Shown: one piece after another, positions 25,258 to 34,371 of the stretch
How the letters are laid out: each line of letters starts with the position of its first letter
How positions within the stretch are numbered: position 1 is the first letter of the stretch
NCBI GenBank assembly: GCA_947254645.1
Contig: CAMYDW010000008.1
Location: forward strand, 1-59,805
Length of the DNA stretch: 59,805 nucleotides
Direction: 5' to 3'
DNA from: an uncultured Peptococcaceae bacterium
Lineage (GTDB): Bacteria > Bacillota > Peptococcia > Peptococcales > Peptococcaceae
Position numbers and translations under genes: made by a program
Notes under the pieces: generated by a model
Database searches by the model: none
Told to the model about the DNA's origin: nothing
Seen by the model: the letters and a program-made list of their open reading frames with translations, nothing else

Positions 25258-26859
25258 TTACTTGCTATATTCCTTAGCAGCACCAATAAATCCTTTAAAA
25301 ATGCTTTGCGGACGGTTTGGGCGAGATAGGAATTCTGGATGGAATTGACTTGCCACAAAGAATGGATGATTTGGTAATTCAATGATTTCAACCAAACGTC
25401 CATCTGGAGAAAGGCCTGAGAACACCATCCCCTTATTCATGAAAATTTCACGGAAATCATTATTAAATTCATAACGATGGCGATGACGTTCTGAAACATG
25501 ATCTTCCCCATACAATGCTTTAGCAACTGTATTGGCTTGCAAATGACATGGATAAAGACCAAGACGTTGTGTACCGCCCATATCCTCAACATCTTCTTGT
25601 TCCGCCATTAAGTCAATAATATTGTGTGGGGTTTGTTTGTCAAATTCTGCTGAATTGGCATCTTCCCATCCAATCACATGACGAGCAAATTCGATTGCTG
25701 CCAATTGCATCCCAAGACAAATGCCCATAAATGGAATTTCTTTTTCACGTGCATATTGAATCGCTAAAATTTTACCTTCAATACCACGTTCACCAAAGCC
25801 ACCAGGTACCAAAATCCCGTCTGCCTTTTGTAAGAAGGATGCAACATTTTCTTTTGTCACTTCTTCTGCATCAATCCAATCGATTTTGACATCTACATCA
25901 TGATGGAAACCAGCATGACTTAAAGATTCTACAACGGATAGATAGGCATCGTGAAGTTGAACATATTTACCAACTAAAGCAATATGAACAGTCTTATCAA
26001 TTTTTCCAATGCGAGCTACGAGGTCAGACCAAGCCGTCATATCAGATGGTTTATTATCAATTTTTAATTTGCGGCAGACGATATCGTCCATTTTTTGTGC
26101 TTGTAGGTTTAGTGGAATTTGATAAAGAACATCGACATCTCTAGATTCAATCACTGCTTCCTTTTCGACATCACAGAAAAGTGCCAATTTATCTTTCATG
26201 CCTTGAGACATCGGTTTTTCGGTTCTAACCACTAAAATATCTGGTTGAATCCCCAATCCTCGCAATTCTTTCACACTATGTTGAGTTGGTTTTGTTTTCA
26301 TTTCGCTTGCTGCACGCAAATAAGGAACGAGTGTCGTGTGAATATAAAGAACGTTATCTGCACCCACATCCCCCTTCATTTGGCGGATGGCTTCGATAAA
26401 TGGTGTAGATTCAATATCCCCTACTGTTCCCCCAACTTCAGTAATAACAATTTCTGCATCAGAGGTTTCCCCAGCACGACGAATTTTTTCCTTGAGCATA
26501 TCAGTAATATGAGGAATGACCTGTACGGTTGCACCTAAATAATCACCACGACGTTCTTTGCGGATGACTTCGGAATAGATTTTCCCTGTTGTTACGTTAG
26601 AGTATTTGTTGAGATTGATATCAATAAATCTTTCGTAATGCCCCAAATCCAAATCTGTTTCACTACCATCATCAGTAACAAAAACTTCACCATGTTGATA
26701 TGGACTCATTGTTCCTGGATCCACATTGATGTACGGGTCAAATTTTTGAATGGTAATCTTAAACCCTTTATTTTTGAGTAGACGTCCAAGAGAAGCTGCC
26801 ACAATCCCTTTACCAATTGATGATACTACGCCACCAGTTACAAAAATATACTTAGTCAT
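25258..26859 (-). CDS. pyrG: CTP synthase
   Basis: Converts UTP to CTP with glutamine as amino donor. The synthetase domain begins with FVTGGVVSSIGKGI, which includes the P-loop. The glutaminase domain has PGGFGERGIEG and the nucleophile in GICLGMQLA, with the His-Glu pair in FHPEF. At 533 residues it is normal. GAGGAGGAA precedes the ATG. It sits behind a leader that looks like the CTP-sensing attenuator known from Bacillus pyrG (see 26884-26988). Confidence 0.98.
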   Translation of the reverse strand: MTKYIFVTGGVVSSIGKGIVAASLGRLLKNKGFKITIQKFDPYINVDPGTMSPYQHGEVFVTDDGSETDLDLGHYERFIDINLNKYSNVTTGKIYSEVIRKERRGDYLGATVQVIPHITDMLKEKIRRAGETSDAEIVITEVGGTVGDIESTPFIEAIRQMKGDVGADNVLYIHTTLVPYLRAASEMKTKPTQHSVKELRGLGIQPDILVVRTEKPMSQGMKDKLALFCDVEKEAVIESRDVDVLYQIPLNLQAQKMDDIVCRKLKIDNKPSDMTAWSDLVARIGKIDKTVHIALVGKYVQLHDAYLSVVESLSHAGFHHDVDVKIDWIDAEEVTKENVASFLQKADGILVPGGFGERGIEGKILAIQYAREKEIPFMGICLGMQLAAIEFARHVIGWEDANSAEFDKQTPHNIIDLMAEQEDVEDMGGTQRLGLYPCHLQANTVAKALYGEDHVSERHRHRYEFNNDFREIFMNKGMVFSGLSPDGRLVEIIELPNHPFFVASQFHPEFLSRPNRPQSIFKGFIGAAKEYSK

Positions 26860-26883
26860 ACAGTTCCTCCTCGATTAAATAAC

Positions 26884-26988
26884 AAAAAAGTCCCTATTCA
26901 AAATAGAATAGGGACGAAAATACTTTATTGTGACCCCCGCATAGAGAGTGCCCTATAAAATAATACTTGTATTTTAGTTCTACGTCAA
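26884..26988 (-). promoter_or_regulatory. pyrG promoter with CTP-responsive attenuator
   Basis: On the minus strand TTGACG (26988-26983), a 17-nt spacer and TATTAT (26965-26960) form a promoter. The transcript would begin GGGC at 26953-26950. A terminator follows, with stem GTCCCTATTC/GAATAGGGAC (26890-26915) and a T run. A GGGC start followed by a terminator with a C/U-rich 5' strand is the arrangement of Bacillus subtilis pyrG. There, low CTP causes G residues to be added at the start, and these pair with the terminator stem. The mechanism is inferred from this match. Confidence 0.8.
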
Positions 26989-26999
26989 GCAGAAATTCT

Positions 27000-27635
27000 T
27001 TAATCTACCACTAAAAAATCCATAGCAAAACAAACCGGTTTGCCATTTTTATATCCCCAATACGCTGGATAAGTGCCTTTTTCAGTCCCTGCCACAACAG
27101 TGATGAGGTTGACTTCAATATTTGGCAAGATGGTATTGGCGACACCACCATTTGCAAAGTAGGTAGCACCAATTTGTTTTTCTATATCTGCTAAAACCTC
27201 TGCAGATTCCTCTACATGTTCTAGCAACCATGCCACTGTTTGTTCCGCACAAATAGCAACATTATAGCTTTCTGTTGTAATGCCATAAAAGCCATCTTTT
27301 GGAATTTCACTGGCTTCTACATAAGGAGGCAGACACATTTGCCATTCGTCAGGCACTTGCTCTTCATCAAATTGGATTAAAACCCCAGCCACTTTGATTT
27401 CGTCTTCTGGTTGAACATGCGCTGAAATAATGTGAACAGGGTATTTACCATTCGGAATGTCTTCTGAAATGGCAATACCATAATTGATAGCATAAGGGTC
27501 GGCCAATACCATACGACCTTTGGTGACTACTAGAACACCAATTGGCTCTTTAACAATAAAAGTGGTATCGGTTGTTCCTTCAAAGTGCATTTTATTTGTT
27601 AGCATATGGTCCAAAAATTTTTGATTGATATACAT
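27000..27635 (-). CDS. DUF4241-like protein
   Basis: A soluble protein of about 211 residues resembling the DUF4241 family, whose function is unknown. Recognisable parts are GRMVLADPYAINYG near residue 40, the central AGVLIQFD and the C-terminal YPAYWGYKNGKPVCFAMDF. The start at 27635 is taken because GGAAGG lies 7 nt upstream; the earlier in-frame starts fall in the secG terminator. It has no close partner: secG lies upstream behind a terminator, and the pyrG promoter lies directly downstream. Some DUF4241 members occur in immunity or toxin loci, but nothing nearby supports that here. Confidence 0.65.
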   Translation of the reverse strand: MYINQKFLDHMLTNKMHFEGTTDTTFIVKEPIGVLVVTKGRMVLADPYAINYGIAISEDIPNGKYPVHIISAHVQPEDEIKVAGVLIQFDEEQVPDEWQMCLPPYVEASEIPKDGFYGITTESYNVAICAEQTVAWLLEHVEESAEVLADIEKQIGATYFANGGVANTILPNIEVNLITVVAGTEKGTYPAYWGYKNGKPVCFAMDFLVVD

Positions 27636-27650
27636 AGATAATCCTTCCAT

Positions 27651-27683
27651 AAAAAAACGATGCACGCCTAAGCATGCATCGTA
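27651..27683 (-). terminator. Terminator after secG (glycolytic operon end)
   Basis: The hairpin ACGATGCA/TGCATCGT is followed on the minus strand by seven T. It lies 13 nt after the secG stop. Confidence 0.8.
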
Positions 27684-27695
27684 TGAAGTTTCATT

Positions 27696-27920
27696 TTACA
27701 ATAAAATTACAATAGCAAAGGTAATAACCATGAACAATAAAGAGAAAACTGCAGATGCTTTTCCTAATTGATCATCAATACCTTTTTTGCCTAAAAATGT
27801 TTCTGCACCGCCACTGATTGAACCAGATAAGCCAGCGCTACGTCCGGACTGCAGTAAGACTGTAGCAATAACACCTAGACAGCAGATAATTTGTACAACT
27901 CGCAAAACTGTTAATAACAC
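27696..27920 (-). CDS. secG: Protein translocase subunit SecG
   Basis: A 74-residue membrane protein with two transmembrane segments and the conserved loop between them (LLQSGRSAGLSGSISGGAETFLGKKG). It supports SecYEG protein export. The position directly after the glycolytic genes (eno-secG) is common in Firmicutes. GGAGG precedes the ATG. Confidence 0.96.
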   Translation of the reverse strand: MLLTVLRVVQIICCLGVIATVLLQSGRSAGLSGSISGGAETFLGKKGIDDQLGKASAVFSLLFMVITFAIVILL

Positions 27921-28005
27921 GCGACAACCTCCTTTAATCCGAAACTTGGCAGAGATAAACCTACCACTAAAAAATCATAGCATATAGCTAATTAAAGTTC
28001 AAGAA

Positions 28006-29289
28006 TTATTTTAAATTGTAAAAACCATCTTTACCACGATAGATTGCACGTGCGCCCAATTCTTCTTCAATACGAAGCAATTGATTGTATTTTGCGACAC
28101 GGTCTGTACGGGATGGCGCCCCTGTTTTAATTTGACCAGCATTGGTTGCAACAGCAATATCAGCAATGGTCACGTCTTCTGTTTCACCAGAGCGATGTGA
28201 TACAACAGCTGTATATCCAGCTTCTTTTGCCATTTCAATGGCTTCCAGGGTTTCGGTCAAGGTACCAATTTGGTTTACCTTAATCAAAATACTGTTAGCG
28301 GTGTCATTGTCAATACCACGAATCAAACGGCGAGTATTGGTTACAAAGAGGTCGTCCCCAACCAATTGAACACGGTTACCGATTCTCTCGGTCATTTCTT
28401 TCCAACCATCCCAATCGTCTTCAAAAAGACCATCTTCAATAGAAATAATTGGATATTTATTTACCATTGCTTCATAGAAATCAACCATTTGACTTGCAGT
28501 ACGGTCAACGCCTTCCCCTTCTAAATGATAAATACCATCTTTATAAAGTTCAGAAGATGCCACATCAATTGCAAGATAAATGTCTTCGCCAGCTTTATAA
28601 TTTGCGCGTTCAATGGCTTCCACAATCACTTGGAAAGCTTCTTCATTAGAAGCAAGGTTTGGCGCAAAGCCACCTTCATCCCCTACTGCTGTATTATAGC
28701 CTTTTTCTTTTAATACCGCTTTTAAACTATGGAATACTTCTGTGCCCATACGAAGCGCTTCTTTAAAAGAAGGCGCACCAAGTGGCATGACCATAAATTC
28801 TTGAATATCGACATTGTTGTCTGCGTGTTTCCCACCATTAAGGATATTCATCATTGGTGCTGGCAATACTTTACTATTCGCCCCACCAATATAGCGATAG
28901 AGTGGTAGACCAGCCACTTCTGCAGCAGCCTTTGCACATGCCATGGAAACCCCTAAAATAGCATTCGCACCAAATTTTCCTTTGTTTTCAGTGCCATCAA
29001 GGCGAATCAATTCCGCATCAATCGCTGTTTGATCGCTCACATCCCAACCAATGAGTGCTGGCGCAATTTCTTCATTAACGAAACGCACAGCAGTTTGTAC
29101 ACCTTTGCCGAGATAGCGACTTTTATCGCCATCGCGCAATTCAACGGCTTCAAAAGCACCAGTAGAAGCACCAGATGGTACTGCTGCACGGCCCATGTCA
29201 CCATAATCTGTAATAACATCTACTTCAACAGTTGGATTACCTCTGGAGTCTAAAATTTCACGCGCCACAATTTTTTCGATTTTTGTCAT
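28006..29289 (-). CDS. eno: Enolase
   Basis: Interconverts 2-phosphoglycerate and phosphoenolpyruvate. At 427 residues it is full length. Motifs include EILDSRGNPTVEV at the start, AVPSGASTGAFEA with the mobile Ser loop, GDEGGFAPN and the C-terminal VVSHRSGETED. The metal-binding acidic residues are in AIDVASSELY, SIEDGLFEDDW and VGDDLFVTN. It lies 14 nt after gpmI in the operon pgk-tpiA-gpmI-eno-secG. Confidence 0.98.
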   Translation of the reverse strand: MTKIEKIVAREILDSRGNPTVEVDVITDYGDMGRAAVPSGASTGAFEAVELRDGDKSRYLGKGVQTAVRFVNEEIAPALIGWDVSDQTAIDAELIRLDGTENKGKFGANAILGVSMACAKAAAEVAGLPLYRYIGGANSKVLPAPMMNILNGGKHADNNVDIQEFMVMPLGAPSFKEALRMGTEVFHSLKAVLKEKGYNTAVGDEGGFAPNLASNEEAFQVIVEAIERANYKAGEDIYLAIDVASSELYKDGIYHLEGEGVDRTASQMVDFYEAMVNKYPIISIEDGLFEDDWDGWKEMTERIGNRVQLVGDDLFVTNTRRLIRGIDNDTANSILIKVNQIGTLTETLEAIEMAKEAGYTAVVSHRSGETEDVTIADIAVATNAGQIKTGAPSRTDRVAKYNQLLRIEEELGARAIYRGKDGFYNLK

Positions 29290-29303
29290 TGTTTTTTTCT
29301 CCT

Positions 29304-30821
29304 TTAGTTCATTAAGAGTGACGTTCCTGTCATCTCTTCTGGTTGTTCTATTTCCATCAACGCAAGCACCGTTGGTGCCACGTCTGAAAGCTTACCATCT
29401 TTTAATAAACGTTCATCCCCTACCAATATCAGTGGAACAGGATTGGTCGTATGGGAAGTGAACGGTGAGCCATCTTCATTTGCCATTTTTTCACAATTGC
29501 CATGGTCCGCACAAATTAAAAGCTTTCCATCAACTTTTTGAATGGCCTCATGAATGGCTTCAACGGCTTTGTCGACTGTTTCAACGGCTTCAATCGCAGC
29601 CTTTAAAAAGCCTGTATGTCCAACCATGTCTGGATTCGCAAAATTAACCAAAATAAAATCAAATGCTTCACTTTCGATGCCTTTGACCACCGTATCACAA
29701 ACGGCAGCAGCACTCATACTTGGCTGTAAATCGTAGGTTGCCACCTTTGGCGAAGGAATGAGCACTCTTTCTTCACCATTATTTGCAGCCTCTACCCCTC
29801 CATTAAAAAATGAAGTGACGTGAGCATATTTTTCAGTTTCTGCAGTCCGAAGTTGTTTCTTCCCTTTTTTAGACAACCATTCCCCGAGCGTATTTTCTAA
29901 AACCAATGGTGGATATGCCACATCCAGCCATTCATTCAAGGCAACATCATATTCCGTCATACTGATAAAGTGTGCTTGTTTGAAGTCTCTTTTATCAAAG
30001 CCCACAAAGGTTGAATCGACAAAAGCACGTGTTAATTGTTTTGCTCGATCCGCACGGAAGTTATAGAAAATAATGCCATCATCATTTTTAATATGACCAT
30101 TGACACCTTCTATTACCATCGGTTCGATAAATTCATCTGTCACGCCTTGTGCATAAGAGGTTCTCACCGCTTGTACTGGATCGCCCACAAGCTGTCCTTC
30201 GCCATCAACCATCGCACGCCAAGCACGCTCTACACGTTCCCAACGTTTGTCTCTGTCCATGGCATAATAGCGTCCAGAAACAGTGGCAATTTGACCCACA
30301 CCGATGGCTTTGCACTCTTCTTCCAATTGTGCAAGATACTCGACACCAGAAGTTGGGGATACATCACGACCATCCATAAAAGCGTGTACATAAACATCTT
30401 TTAATCCACATTTTTTAGCTAATTTCAGTAACGCATACAAATGATTCTGATGAGAATGAACACCCCCATCAGACAACAATCCCATTAAATGTAGGTCATG
30501 GTTTGTTTCTTTTAAATTGTTCATTAATGCCAGAAATAAACCATTTTCTTCAAAAGCACCACTACGAATATCTCGATCAATACGCAGCAAATCTTGATAA
30601 ACAATGCGACCCGCCCCTAAATTAAGATGGCCAACCTCGGAGTTCCCTTGTTGTCCATCTGGCAAGCCTACAGCTTCCCCACTACAAGACAATTTAGCAT
30701 GCGAACAGGTTGCAAAAAGTTTGTCTAATGCTGGAGTATGTGCTTGACAAGCTGCATTATTTTCACACTCAGGATTAATGCCCCATCCATCTAATATCAT
30801 TAAAACTACTGGTTTATTCAC
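29304..30821 (-). CDS. gpmI: 2,3-bisphosphoglycerate-independent phosphoglycerate mutase
   Basis: Interconverts 3- and 2-phosphoglycerate using two metal ions and a phosphoserine intermediate. The N-terminus PVVLMILDGWG, the catalytic segment QQGNSEVGHLNLGAGR and the C-terminal CADHGNCEKM are diagnostic. The start is the GTG at 30821, preceded by AAGGAAG at a good distance; it overlaps tpiA by 8 bases. The upstream ATG in frame would add ten residues that have no counterpart in the family. A distant paralogue (archaeal-type) is encoded at 32906-34111. Confidence 0.97.
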   Translation of the reverse strand: MNKPVVLMILDGWGINPECENNAACQAHTPALDKLFATCSHAKLSCSGEAVGLPDGQQGNSEVGHLNLGAGRIVYQDLLRIDRDIRSGAFEENGLFLALMNNLKETNHDLHLMGLLSDGGVHSHQNHLYALLKLAKKCGLKDVYVHAFMDGRDVSPTSGVEYLAQLEEECKAIGVGQIATVSGRYYAMDRDKRWERVERAWRAMVDGEGQLVGDPVQAVRTSYAQGVTDEFIEPMVIEGVNGHIKNDDGIIFYNFRADRAKQLTRAFVDSTFVGFDKRDFKQAHFISMTEYDVALNEWLDVAYPPLVLENTLGEWLSKKGKKQLRTAETEKYAHVTSFFNGGVEAANNGEERVLIPSPKVATYDLQPSMSAAAVCDTVVKGIESEAFDFILVNFANPDMVGHTGFLKAAIEAVETVDKAVEAIHEAIQKVDGKLLICADHGNCEKMANEDGSPFTSHTTNPVPLILVGDERLLKDGKLSDVAPTVLALMEIEQPEEMTGTSLLMN

Positions 30822-31575
30822 CCTGCGCACTTCCTTCTTTAATGAGGGCATAGAAGCTCTCCACTTTCAAACTCGCACCACCAACAAGTCCACCATCAAT
30901 ATCTGGACACAGCATCAGGGCACCAATATTTTCTGCCTTAGCAGAACCACCATACAACATACGGGCACGCTGGGCACGTTCTTCACCAATTAACTGAACC
31001 AAATATTGACGTAAGGCGCCAATCATATCTTGAGCATCCTCTGTCGTGGCTGTTTTTCCTGTGCCAATCGCCCAGATTGGTTCATAAGCAACAATGATAT
31101 CTTCTGGCAAGGTTGTTGATTCTACATCACCAAAAACAGCATCTAATTGCTTCTTGCACCAATTTTGAGCGTCGCCTTTTTCACGGGTTTCTAAACTTTC
31201 ACCAATGCATAACACTGGGGTTAATCCATTTTTTACACAAAAATGATATTTTTCAGCAATAAATGCATCACTTTCACCTAGAATGTCACGGCGTTCACTG
31301 TGTCCAACCAAAACATATTTGACACCACATTCTTTCAGCATGTCAGCTGAAATTTCACCTGTAAAAGCGCCTTTTTCTGCTGGATAGATATTTTCTGCAC
31401 CAATCCCAAATTGTTTTTGCTCAGATAGAATCGCCAAATTAGTAAAAGGTGCGCAAATGACAACATCTGCACTTTCTGGCAAATGATACGCAGAAAAAGC
31501 ATTCACAAATTCTTTCGCCTCTGCCATTGTCTTGTTCATTTTCCAATTTGCCATAAATAATGGACGTCTATTCAT
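30814..31575 (-). CDS. tpiA: Triosephosphate isomerase
   Basis: Interconverts dihydroxyacetone phosphate and glyceraldehyde 3-phosphate. The start FMANWKMNK carries the catalytic Asn and Lys. The catalytic His is in LVGHSERRD, the catalytic Glu in VAYEPIWAIGTG, and the phosphate loop is GGSAKAEN plus GLVGGASL. The start at 31575 is used because GGGAGGA lies 5 nt upstream and the pgk stop is one base away. About 253 residues, normal length. Confidence 0.98.
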   Translation of the reverse strand: MNRRPLFMANWKMNKTMAEAKEFVNAFSAYHLPESADVVICAPFTNLAILSEQKQFGIGAENIYPAEKGAFTGEISADMLKECGVKYVLVGHSERRDILGESDAFIAEKYHFCVKNGLTPVLCIGESLETREKGDAQNWCKKQLDAVFGDVESTTLPEDIIVAYEPIWAIGTGKTATTEDAQDMIGALRQYLVQLIGEERAQRARMLYGGSAKAENIGALMLCPDIDGGLVGGASLKVESFYALIKEGSAQGE

Positions 31576-31576
31576 T

Positions 31577-32770
31577 TTAGTCCTCCCGTTCATCAATAAC
31601 AGCAAGACCTGGAAGCACTTTCCCTTCCATAAGCTCTAAGGATGCGCCACCACCTGTAGATACATGACTAATTTTATCTACAAGTCCTGCTTTTGTCACA
31701 GCAGCCACGGAATCGCCACCGCCGACAATAGAGAAAGCATCTGAGTTTGCTACAGCTTGTGCCAAAGCATTGGTTCCAACTGCAAATGCATCCATTTCAA
31801 AAACGCCCATAGGGCCATTCCAAACAATTGTTTTTGCACCATCAATGGCTTTGCTATATATTTCAATAGTCTTGCTACCAATATCCAAGGCCATCCAGCC
31901 ATCATCAATAGCATCTACATTGACCACCTTGGCAGTTTCTGGTGCATCAAAAGCAGCCGCAATGGATACATCAACTGGTAATAATAATTCAGTGCCTTTT
32001 GCTTCTGCTTTTTCAAGAATTTCTTTGGCGATATCAATACGATCTTCTTCAACCAAAGATTTTTTCATATCATACCCTTGAGCAGCCAAGAAAGTATTTG
32101 CCATCCCACCACCAATAATGATGGTTTTTGCTTTGCCAATCAAATAGCTGACAACACCAATCTTATCTGAAATTTTTGCACCACCAATAATTGCAACAAA
32201 AGGTTGCGTTGGTCGGATGATTGCTGCTGCCATCGCTGAAATTTCTTCTTTAATTAAATATCCTGCAACAGTAGGTAAATAAGTGCCAATACCTGCTGTA
32301 GAGCAATGGGCACGATGACAAGTGCCAAAAGCATCATTTACAAATACCTCTCCTAAAGAGGCCAATGCTTTCGCAAAACCAATTTCATTTTTTTCTTCTT
32401 CTTCGTAAAAACGTACGTTTTCTAAAAGAACAACATCCCCATCTTTCATGGCATGAATGGCTTCTTTTACTGTATCGCCAATACAATCATCAAGTTTTAA
32501 AACTGGTTTTTTGAGCAGTTCTGCAAGGCGTTCTGCGACTTCATTCAGGCGCATTGATTCAACAACCTTGCCCTTTGGACGCCCTAAGTGACTCATTAAA
32601 ATCACCTTTGCATGATGGTCCATTAAATATTGAATCGTCGGAAGTGCTGCACGAATACGCGCATCATTTGTGATTGCACCTGTTTCCTTATCTCTTGGTA
32701 CATTAAAATCCACGCGCACTAAGACACGTTTACCACTTACATCAATATCTTCAACTGTTTTTTTACCCAT
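31577..32770 (-). CDS. pgk: Phosphoglycerate kinase
   Basis: Transfers phosphate from 1,3-bisphosphoglycerate to ADP. Diagnostic parts are VLVRVDFNVP at the start, SHLGRPKG, CIGDTVKEA, the nucleotide region GAKISDKIGV and the C-terminal IVGGGDSVAAV and STGGGASLE. The length is 397 residues. It is the first gene of the glycolytic operon, with GGGAGG before the ATG. The usual upstream partner gapA is not next to it and is not in the window. Confidence 0.98.
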   Translation of the reverse strand: MGKKTVEDIDVSGKRVLVRVDFNVPRDKETGAITNDARIRAALPTIQYLMDHHAKVILMSHLGRPKGKVVESMRLNEVAERLAELLKKPVLKLDDCIGDTVKEAIHAMKDGDVVLLENVRFYEEEEKNEIGFAKALASLGEVFVNDAFGTCHRAHCSTAGIGTYLPTVAGYLIKEEISAMAAAIIRPTQPFVAIIGGAKISDKIGVVSYLIGKAKTIIIGGGMANTFLAAQGYDMKKSLVEEDRIDIAKEILEKAEAKGTELLLPVDVSIAAAFDAPETAKVVNVDAIDDGWMALDIGSKTIEIYSKAIDGAKTIVWNGPMGVFEMDAFAVGTNALAQAVANSDAFSIVGGGDSVAAVTKAGLVDKISHVSTGGGASLELMEGKVLPGLAVIDERED

Positions 32771-32802
32771 GTCTATCCTCCCAATAATGAAATGATAGCT
32801 TT

Positions 32803-32840
32803 ATTATAGAACAATAAGATGCATAAATCTAGGATTATGC
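32803..32840 (-). promoter_or_regulatory. Candidate promoter and operator of the glycolytic operon
   Basis: On the minus strand TATAAT (32808-32803) is preceded at 17 nt by TAGATT, a weak -35. An inverted repeat GCATAA-N8-TTATGC (32821-32840) overlaps that -35 region, which would suit a repressor. No regulator gene such as cggR is nearby. Confidence 0.45.
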
Positions 32841-32863
32841 GTATAATTCTTAGTGTGGATAAA

Positions 32864-32901
32864 TAGAAAAAACTGCCTGCATATACACAGGCAGTTTTTT
32901 T
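32864..32901 (-). terminator. Terminator after the second phosphoglycerate mutase gene
   Basis: The stem AAAACTGCCTG/CAGGCAGTTTT with an 8-nt loop and flanking A/T runs can act on both strands. It separates this gene from the glycolytic promoter. Confidence 0.85.
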
Positions 32902-32905
32902 CTAT

Positions 32906-34111
32906 TTATTTTAGAAGCATGCTCATTAATTGATGGCCTTCTTCTACTTTTAATCCAGTAGCAGCAGCATGATTTTCATCATAAGCCTCTGCATGTGGTC
33001 CAACTTCTTTTTCTTTACGATAGATGACAAAAGGAATCGGATCTGATGTATGGGTACGTTTCACAATTGGTGTCGCATGATCTGGCACCAACAAAATATG
33101 ATACATCTCATTACGCTCATCCAAGGCTTTCATAAGTGGTTTCAGAGCCAATTCATCAAGACGCTCAATAGAAAGAATCTTTTCTTGCACATTTCCCTGA
33201 TGCCCACATTCATCTGGTCCTTCAAAATGGATATAGACAAAATCATTTTCTTCAAGAATATCAAGAGCAGCATCGATTTTACCTTGATAATTGGTATTTA
33301 AAGTCCCTGTCGCCCCTTCCACATCTGGAGCCAACAAGCCTGCGCTTAAGCCAATACCTTTCAATAAATCCACTGCACTAACAACACCGCCATTTAAATG
33401 ATAGCGTTCTTCAAAGCGTTCCAGCTTCGGACGGGTGCCTTCTCCCCAAAACCAGCAGCAGTTGGCAGGGTTTAGCCCTTTCTCTTTGCGAGCAATATTA
33501 ATCGGATGATTTTCCAAGTAGGCTCTAGAAGCCTGCATCCAATCTTTCAATAAGTCTGCATTCTCCCCTTGTGGTAAATGTTCTTTAATTTTTTTGCCTG
33601 TCACATCATGGGGTGGTGTAAGAATCGCACCTGTTTTGCCATCACGAATCACTAAGCAGTGTCTGTAAGAAACCCCTGCGTGTAATTCGGCCCCTTTCCA
33701 ATCTAAATGCTTCACTAAATCTTCAACAAGGATACGCGCTTCTTCTGTGGTAATTTCGCCAGAAGAATGGTCTAAAATAGTAGCATCATTAATATCCGCT
33801 GCATCATCTAATGTCACTAAGTTACAACGATAGGTCACATCATTGGCATCCAATGGAATGCCCATACTCACTGCTTCCAAAGGAGAGCGCCCTGTATAAC
33901 AAGCCTTTGCATCAAATCCCATTACCGCCAGATTGGCGACATCTGAACCTGGTGCCATACCTGCAGGAACGGTTTGTACCAAACCGACTTCGCCTAATTG
34001 TGCTAATTTATCAAAAGTTGGGGTGTTTGCCACTTCCAACGGTGTTTTATTATTTAATTCTGGTACAGGGTAATCAGCCATACCATCTCCGAGTAAAACA
34101 ATGTATTTCAT
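32906..34111 (-). CDS. apgM: Archaeal-type cofactor-independent phosphoglycerate mutase (possible homoserine kinase)
   Basis: A 401-residue alkaline-phosphatase-superfamily enzyme of the ApgM group (COG3635). The start MKYIVLLGDGMADYPVPEL, the catalytic region PGSDVANLAVMGFD and the C-terminal VPDHATPIVKRTH carry the metal ligands and catalytic Ser. Members were first described as phosphoglycerate mutases. One bacterial subgroup has been proposed to act as an alternative homoserine kinase, and the two cannot be told apart here. It is a single gene with its own terminator, just upstream of the operon that already encodes GpmI. Confidence 0.8.
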   Translation of the reverse strand: MKYIVLLGDGMADYPVPELNNKTPLEVANTPTFDKLAQLGEVGLVQTVPAGMAPGSDVANLAVMGFDAKACYTGRSPLEAVSMGIPLDANDVTYRCNLVTLDDAADINDATILDHSSGEITTEEARILVEDLVKHLDWKGAELHAGVSYRHCLVIRDGKTGAILTPPHDVTGKKIKEHLPQGENADLLKDWMQASRAYLENHPINIARKEKGLNPANCCWFWGEGTRPKLERFEERYHLNGGVVSAVDLLKGIGLSAGLLAPDVEGATGTLNTNYQGKIDAALDILEENDFVYIHFEGPDECGHQGNVQEKILSIERLDELALKPLMKALDERNEMYHILLVPDHATPIVKRTHTSDPIPFVIYRKEKEVGPHAEAYDENHAAATGLKVEEGHQLMSMLLK

Positions 34112-34371
34112 AAAAGGTCACCTCTCTATTCTTTCTTCAAGAGACATATTAGCACAACAACTATCCACGTTTGAGAGACATATTGTTTTTTCTTCATCAA
34201 TATTTCTTATTTATGTCAATTTCATTTCCAATTTTCCATAAAATAATCTATTTCTCCTTTCAGCCAAGCACCACTGTATGCTGCCATCATAAACACTTTG
34301 TATCTTCTTTTGGATTCATTTACAATACATGTAATGCCAAAAGCCTATCCGTGAAGACTGGAGGAAAAACT

